Positions 58,960 through 64,000 of a DNA stretch of 64,000 nt are shown here, in pieces. A model generated the notes under the pieces. It was not told the origin of the DNA and did not search any database. It saw nothing but the letters and a program-made list of their open reading frames with translations. The translations under genes were made by a program, and so were the position numbers. Every line of letters begins with the position of its first letter. The first letter of the stretch is position 1. Source of the DNA: Macrotis lagotis (Eukaryota; Chordata; Mammalia; Peramelemorphia; Peramelidae); the NCBI RefSeq assembly GCF_037893015.1, contig NC_133661.1, forward strand, positions 185,072,306 through 185,136,305, written 5' to 3'.

Positions 58960-59530
58960 AGGTTCTTAACTTTAGGGTTATTGACCCATTCAGCCAATTA
59001 GTAAAGCCTATAGACCCAGTCTCAGAACAATAATTTTATCTTTTTGCTTATTTTTTAAAATAAATTAATTTTACATAATCCATCTTTCCCATTTTCCCCT
59101 CCAATTTAGCAAGCAAAACAAAATAAATATCTCATTATAGACCTGGATAACCTAGCCAAACAAAATCTCACACTGACTATGCTCTCAAAGTGTTTGTCTC
59201 TCTGCATTTTAAGTTTATCACCTCTCTAATAAAAGGTGCTGGGTGGCAAGAGATGCAGTGGAGGGGGTTGGTGCTTCATCTTCAGACCTCTGGACTCATG
59301 GTTGCAACTGATTAGAATTCTAACATCTTTCAAAGTGTCTTTATAGTAGTAGTATAGTCATTGTATAAATTTTTCTTCCAGTAGAATAAAGTTTTTTAAA
59401 ATATTAAATAAAATACATATTAATTTCAAAAGAAACTAATGATACTGAAATACAATGCAATGAGATACAATTACCAAAATATATTTTTCCCAAGTTCACA
59501 GACACCAGGTTATAAACCCCTGCTCTAAAG
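58960..59530. mobile_element. hAT-like DNA transposon relic split by L1
   Basis: The left end reads 'aaggttcttaactttagggt' and the right end 'caggttataaacccctgct', inverse-related ends of the 'gggttcttaacc' hAT type. The interior resumes at 59393 after an L1 piece. Confidence 0.6.
59040..59392 (-). mobile_element. L1 3' UTR fragment inside the hAT relic
   Basis: On the + strand 'ctcacactgactatgctctc', 'gtgtttgtctctctgca' and 'gcaagagatgcagtgg', the reverse of marsupial L1 3' UTR text known to me from memory. The ends are approximate. Confidence 0.5.
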
Positions 59531-59624
59531 CATGAGGGGCCTTACAATCTGCTTCTGTGAAAAGAATATCCATGCTGAATAAATCATGTGTCTTTTATGG
59601 CACTGAAACATCTCATTTTAGCCT

Positions 59625-59758
59625 CAAAATATTTCTTATGAGGTAAATCAACTGTTATTATCTCCATTTAATGAGTAATTTGTGGCAACTATTATTTTCT
59701 TCATTCAATAGCTAAATCAGGGATTAAGTAACATGAACGTGGTCACTACTCAACAATT
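59625..59758 (-). repeat. MIR fragment
   Basis: 'tattatctccatttaatgag', then 'ggattaagtaacatgaacgt'. Confidence 0.5.
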
Positions 59759-59761
59759 GAA

Positions 59762-60300
59762 TTCAACATTTATTAAATGCTAACTATGTTCTAAGCACCT
59801 TCATTAAGGATATAAAGAAGAAAAATAACTCAGTTCCTACTCTCAAATATCTAAAATTCTACTTGAGTAGGGAGAGAGAGAGATGGAAGAGAAGGATATG
59901 TTAATGAGTTATTCTATGTTGCACCTAATCTGTTCCAACTATAATTGCATCTATAATGGCTATCTATAGTGGATCAGCCTTTGAGAGTGACCTGAAGCTC
60001 AGAAAGCTACATAAGTCATATAGGTAGTAAAGGAATTTAAATCTAACACTCTACTACAGTCACTAGGGAGAGAGTGGGGAGGGATATACATTTATTTTAA
60101 AAAAATATGAAAATAAAAAAGAGGATCAAACAAGTTCTTCTAGGAAACTTGAAGAGCGAAAACAATTTCAGCAGGAAGGACCAGGAAAGGTAACACTTGA
60201 GCTGAGCTTTGAAGAGAAGTATTCTGAAATTTGAAGTTGAAGGAGTACATGTATGGTCCAGGCATAGGGCTACCTGAGCAAATGTGCAGAGGCAGAAATG
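59762..60300 (+). repeat. Ancient mammalian repeat, diverged
   Basis: Opening 'caacatttattaaatgctaa' with later-domain text near 60190 ('cttgagctgagctttgaag'), interrupted by unassigned sequence. Confidence 0.5.
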
Positions 60301-60404
60301 AATCAGCACTTCCAATGCAAAGAACGGCTTGTTCGTTTTGGCTGGTACTTGGTTTTCAGAAGCCCTGAGATCATTCCCATTTCCTCCTCATTTCTAAAGG
60401 AAAA

Positions 60405-60630
60405 ATTCTTCACCTTTTTGTTGTCATGGACCCTTTTGTCAAAGCCTCTTAGAATGAAATGTGTTACCTACGTCTATAATTGAAAGAAACACAAATTTTC
60501 ATTTAGAGGTTAGGGAGAATAAAGATAAATATTTTTTCCATCCAAGTTCACATACTTTCTAAAACTTATCCATAGATCCCTTGGGAATCTCTGTACCCCA
60601 AGTTAAGAATTCCTGTCCTAGAGAAGGGGC
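60405..60630. mobile_element. Second hAT-like relic
   Basis: 'gtcatggacccttttgtcaa' on the left and 'ccccaagttaagaattcctg' on the right, the same family as at 58960. Confidence 0.5.
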
Positions 60631-60876
60631 AAAGGTATAATTCTTTGTTCAAACATGTGGACCTAGGCCATAACATCACTTCTTTCCCTAAAATTTTCTG
60701 TGAGTTCCAACTTGCCCCAATTCCTATCCCCCCAGACAGGATTCTCAGGAATTTCTCCCACTACAAGCAATTATAAGATCTGCTTCTTCTCATCAACCTC
60801 TGTCTTAAAACTCTAATGAAGGGTCTCAGGACAGGTGTAGTAAACATAGGACTCCTGACTGTTAGCCAAAGCTTTT

Positions 60877-61034
60877 TTTTTTTTTTTTAGGTTTTTGCAA
60901 GGCAAATGGGGTTAAGTGGCTTGCCCAAGGCCACACAGCTAGGTAATTATTAAGTGTCTGACACCAGATTTGAACCCAGGTATTCCTGACTCCAGGGCCA
61001 GTGCTTTATCCACTATGCCACCTAGCCACCCCCC
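60877..61034 (-). repeat. Marsupial tRNA-derived SINE
   Basis: Duplication ttagccaaagctttt (60862-60876) versus ttagccagagctttt (61035-61049), 14 of 15. Confidence 0.93.
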
Positions 61035-61189
61035 TTAGCCAGAGCTTTTGCCATTAACCCATCATGTCTCTGGTTGCAATTAACCAGAATGGGGTGTCCT
61101 GAGTAAGTAGAGCAATTTTTATTCTTCATTGTGTGTCAGGGAGTTGAGATCTCTAAAAGTGCATTCCAGGCATGGGTGAAAGCAGGAGC

Positions 61190-62170
61190 AAAGGCATTAG
61201 AGGTGTGAAATAATGAGACATACTGAGGGTCTGGCAAGCCTTTCAGTTTGACCGGAGGCTAGGGTACATAAGGAAAATTTGTATGAGAAATGATTGGAAA
61301 AATACAGTATAAATTGTAGAAAGCCTTGAATGCCAGAAGGAACTTGGTTCATTAGGCAACAGAAAAGTTTCAAATCCAGATCTATTCATAAGGCTGATAA
61401 ATCTTATTACAGTATAAAGAATGTCTTGGGGAGGTGAGAGCAAAGAAATTAGAAGATTTATTAGGAGGCTGTTGTAATGGTCCAAGTGGATAACAAATAA
61501 GGTGGTAGTGGGAATGGAAAGGAGGTAGATAAATAGGGAAACATATTAGAGAAAAATTCACAGGATTTAACAACTGGTTATGAGAAGTGCAAGAGAGGGA
61601 CGATTCAAAGATTTTTTTTTCCAATTTTCCAATATTGGTAGGTAGATGATGATACTAATAACAGAAATAAGGAAGAAAAGTTTTTGGGAAAAACATCATG
61701 AAATTGATTTGGGTCATGAGTCTGAAATCCCAGGAGAAAATTCAGGTGCAAAAGTCCTATTAGCAGTTGAAAATGCAGATCAGAAATTCAGGAGAAAGGT
61801 CAAACCAACAAAATATAGATCTGAAAATTACCTCCATCAGGCAAATGAGGTGGGGGGGAGGCCAAGGAGGCAGAGCTGAGCCTCACTCCTGATTGTGGGC
61901 ATATACAAAGTCAGTACAGGTATATATACTCAACTCTTCACAATCAGAAGTGAGATACATCTCTGCCTCCCCTCACTGCAAGTTCCTCACTACAAAGAAG
62001 CAATATATGAAGGTGAAGAGGGGGACTTGTGAATTATATTTGCTAAAGATGTGCATATGGGGAAAGGTTGAGGACAGAACATTGGGGAATACCTTAAGGG
62101 GTTAGAAAAAGCACTTCGTGGATGATGAGGTCTTCATGTAAATGCTACAGAAAAGTCAAAAAGAATTTGA
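61190..62170 (+). repeat. Ancient mammalian repeat, downstream portion
   Basis: 'ggaggctgttgtaatggtcc' (61466), then 'gaacattggggaataccttaa' shortened here, and 'tgctacagaaaagtcaaaaa' near 62143. This is the order known for a long mammal-wide repeat whose opening is the 'catttattaag' text elsewhere in the window. Family not named. Confidence 0.5.
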
Positions 62171-62552
62171 CTTTACAAGGTGACCCAGTTGTGTCAGAAC
62201 TGGGATTGGACTCTCAGGGCAGGGTTCTTTACTGGCATGTTGTAGAGAGTAATTCATTTTTCTTATAAATGACATCTTAGATCCATTTCAACTTGAAATA
62301 TTAATGATTCTAAGAAGTTCCCTTTTGAAAAGTACTGACCTCTCTAATAACAGAGGTAGAATTTGGATCATGAAACAGAATTCAGGGATCATAGAATCAA
62401 CTGTGGAATTACTTCCTAGGTTGCCTTCTGTTGTCTCATGAAAGAAGTTGCTCCACCCTTTTCTAGCTGAGCTCTTAACGCAATAATTCTCCTATCTTCC
62501 CAGACCCAAGCAGCCTAGTAACTTTGGAAGAAAGAGAGAATAAAATTATTCA

Positions 62553-62668
62553 GGGGTGGCTGGGCGGCACAGTGGATAGTCAGGAGTACCAGAGTTCAAA
62601 TTTGACCTGAGACACTTAAGAATACCCTAGCTGTGTTGCCTGGCCAAAAAAAAAAAAACCTAAAAAAA
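62553..62668 (+). repeat. Marsupial SINE with internal deletions
   Basis: Head 'ggtggctgggcggcacagt', shortened body, tail CCTAAAAAAAAG. Perfect 16-bp duplication, agaataaaattattca, at 62537-62552 and 62669-62684. The closest young SINE to the CpG island. Confidence 0.93.
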
Positions 62669-62879
62669 AGAATAAAATTATTCAATAGGAGGTAGCGCCT
62701 TAGTTCAACCCCGTTTTTGCTTAAAGCCTGTTATTTCTCAGGAAGTGGGTTTTTCCTGATGGCCTACAGGATTTCGTGGCTCCTGTATTCTTTAGAAGGA
62801 GGGCAGGGAGTCCACAAAGGAAGTAGCAGTGCCGTTGGCCCTGAACAATCTTTCCTAGTGTTCTGCCATGGGGAGAAAG

Positions 62880-63780
62880 CTGGCCATCATCCTTTGTGAG
62901 AACAATCGGCGGTGGGAACACATCCGTGGGGCGGCAAAGTTGGTTTTCTCCAGGCGCCCCCGGAGAAAGGCAGTAATGCCATCACCTGCCCTGAAGTCCC
63001 GGCCCTCCTGGGCCATGGGGCCCTTTCTCCGGGCCACGGCAGCCCTCCTGGGTGCAGGGCTGCTTCCCCACGCGCCTGGGCCAGGTGAGGCGCTGGCTGA
63101 GGGCGCGGCGCGGCGCGGCGCGGCGCGGCCCCTCCCGGGATGCTCCCTCTCTAGCCCCGGCCCGGCCCGCCCCGCCTCTTCTCCCGGCCCCGCCCCGCGC
63201 GGCCCCGCCCCCGCCAGGCCCCGCCCCCGGCCCGCCCCCGCCGTTGCCGCTGCGCGGCCGCCAGCTCCATCTCTGCAGTCCGGACGCCCGGGTGCGGAGC
63301 TTGTCGCAGCTCCCGCGGCCGCCGCCGCCGCCTCCCCTCCCCCACGCCGTCCCCATTGTCCCCCCGGCCCCGCACCCCCGCCATGGCGCACGAGGCCGGG
63401 AGGAGCGCCCGTGCTGCGGGCCCCTGCGGGGAGCTGCGGGCTGAGCCCAGAGGTGCGGTAGGAGCCGGGCCCGGGGAGGGGGCGGGGGGCCCCCCCAAAG
63501 GATGGCAGATGGGGAAGGGGCTTATCGCCGGAGGGAGCTCCCCGCCCAGGCGCTGCCCCGCCCCTCCCTGCGGCCACCTCCCAACTGCGGGGAGAAGGCC
63601 GCCCCTCCCCCAGCCCGCCGCCCCCGGGGGGGGGGGGGGTGACCACGGCCCCGGGCCTTGGCAGATGGGGGGGGTGGGGGGCAGACCGCGCTTGGGTGGA
63701 AACCCTCCCTGCCCTCCCGCACCCCCATCTCTGCCGGGCCGTCTTAACCAGGCCCCTGTCTTCCTGTCTCTCCACCCCCT
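62880..63780 (+). promoter_or_regulatory. SALL2: CpG island, exon 1A (downstream) promoter of SALL2
   Basis: A very GC- and CpG-dense block in an AT-rich window. It holds repeated CCGCCCC boxes (Sp1-type, 63160-63245) and a GGCGC-type short repeat (63102-63129). A 14-G run lies at 63626-63639, downstream of exon 1A. No TATA box. In human the exon 1A promoter is likewise a CpG island, reported as methylation-sensitive in ovarian cancer (recall). Frames inside it on both strands are GC artefacts. Confidence 0.85.
63383..63452 (+). CDS. SALL2: SALL2 coding exon 1A (alternative first exon)
   Basis: ATG at 63383 in a strong Kozak context (GCCATGG), encoding MAHEAGRSARAAGPCGELRA then EPR plus the first base of a glycine. 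The opening MAHE is what I recall for human SALL2 exon 1A; the remainder is less conserved. The donor is G|GTGCGG at 63453. Joining to exon 2 gives ...EPRGDTGDEDQPQVCAKC, with the same phase as exon 1. This isoform lacks the NuRD-recruiting motif, so it would not share that repression route. A second GT at 63458 is rejected because it puts exon 2 out of frame. The remaining intron to exon 2 is 353 bp. Confidence 0.85.
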
Positions 63781-63805
63781 GCCCCCTCCCCTGTTCTCCC
63801 TTCAG

Positions 63806-64000
63806 GTGATACCGGTGACGAGGACCAGCCCCAAGTCTGTGCCAAATGCTGTGCCCAGTTCACTGACCCGACTGAGTTTCTCACCCACCAGAGCACGTGT
63901 TGTACCGACCCCCCAGTAATGGTCATCCTCGGCAGCCAGGAGAATTCCAGGTCGAACTCCTCCTCCTCTTCCGAAGTCCGAACGGAAGGCCAGGACAGCC
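63806..64000 (+). CDS. SALL2: SALL2 exon 2, first 195 bases (partial)
   Basis: Follows a good acceptor (pyrimidine tract and AG at 63804-63805). Reads GDTGDEDQPQVCAKCCAQFT then DPTEFLTHQSTCCTDPPVMVIL in frame to the window edge. It contains the N-terminal C2HC zinc finger of SALL proteins: C36, C39, H52, C56 in exon 1 numbering, spaced C-x2-C-x12-H-x3-C. After it comes the conserved DPPVMVI stretch, then a serine-rich segment. The human counterpart (DASEEDHPQVCAKCCAQFTD) matches closely by recall. The large remainder, with the paired C2H2 fingers, is outside the window, so whether the whole gene is intact cannot be judged. Confidence 0.95.

Larger units (their letters stand above)
49583..63805 (+). 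other. SALL2: SALL2 intron 1 (from exon 1)
   Basis: Donor GTGGGT at 49583 and acceptor 'ctgttctcccttcag' ending at 63805. Contains exon 1A and its CpG island, a roughly 400-bp purine tract, a (TG)20 tract, several MIRs, one L2, two hAT relics and four young SINEs. Confidence 0.85.
49200..64000 (+). other. SALL2: SALL2 gene, 5' part (two alternative first exons, intron 1, start of exon 2)
   Basis: Spal-like zinc-finger transcription factor gene; the human protein is about 1,007 residues. Exon 1 (49510-49582) and exon 1A (63383-63452) are alternative coding first exons. Both end after the first base of a glycine codon, and both can join exon 2 at 63806 in the same frame. The distance from exon 1 to exon 2 is 14.2 kb; exon 1A lies only 353 bp before exon 2. 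The rest of exon 2, with the C2H2 finger pairs, lies beyond the right edge. The start at 49200 is approximate. Confidence 0.85.

Noticed and set aside
63458-63463. Alternative exon 1A donor GTAGGA
   Set aside because: Joining here reads exon 2 out of frame and destroys the C2HC finger; the GT at 63453 gives the right phase.
62855-63775. Long frames on both strands of the CpG island (up to 306 codons)
   Set aside because: Low-complexity Gly/Ala/Pro/Arg text from GC-rich DNA. They overlap each other and the SALL2 exon, and resemble no protein.

Overview
The window is from a marsupial (metatherian) genome. Throughout it carries a tRNA-derived SINE of the marsupial type, often flanked by perfect 9-16 bp target-site duplications, together with MAR1-like SINEs, MIR, L2, L3/CR1, marsupial L1 tails and a half-L1 (HAL1) element. 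The sequence does not decide between an American opossum and an Australian lineage. Most of it is AT-rich intergenic or intronic DNA. Only the last kilobase is a CpG island.

Two host genes are supported, both on the + strand. The first is an intact single-exon olfactory receptor at 11435-12376, which by recall of the human protein is the OR10G3 orthologue (313 residues). The second is the 5' part of SALL2, a multi-zinc-finger transcription factor. It has two alternative first exons: exon 1 at 49510-49582, carrying the N-terminal NuRD-recruiting MSRRKQ motif, and exon 1A at 63383-63452, inside the CpG island. Both splice in the same phase to exon 2, which starts at 63806 and runs off the right edge after the C2HC zinc finger. 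OR10G3 next to SALL2 on the same strand is the human 14q11.2 arrangement, so the T-cell receptor alpha/delta region would be expected beyond the left edge.

Layout: 1-11 kb is old repeats (L2, MIR, a hAT relic) with a few younger SINEs. The receptor gene is at 11.4-12.4 kb. From 13 to 27 kb there are SINEs, L1 tails and an RTE-like LINE interrupted by an L1 that is itself interrupted by a SINE. At 27.3-30.45 kb is a complete HAL1 retrotransposon (minus strand) between matching target-site duplications, with an almost open ORF1 and no ORF2. At 30.5-44.8 kb are L1, L2, L3 and SINE insertions, including a bounded 5'-truncated L1 (39.7-42.5 kb) with a copy of its own reverse-transcriptase segment in its 3' UTR. 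From 44.8 to 49.5 kb is mostly unique DNA upstream of SALL2 exon 1, ending in a (GA)n tract in the leader. SALL2 intron 1 (49.6-63.8 kb) contains a roughly 400 bp purine-only tract, old repeats and a few SINEs.

No CRISPR array, tRNA or rRNA gene, or endogenous retrovirus could be supported. The observations most worth a second look are the HAL1 element and its 3' region built from antisense SINE modules, the duplicated RT segment in the L1 3' UTR, the 3' tail shared by a SINE and the RTE-like LINE, and the SALL2 dual-promoter structure.
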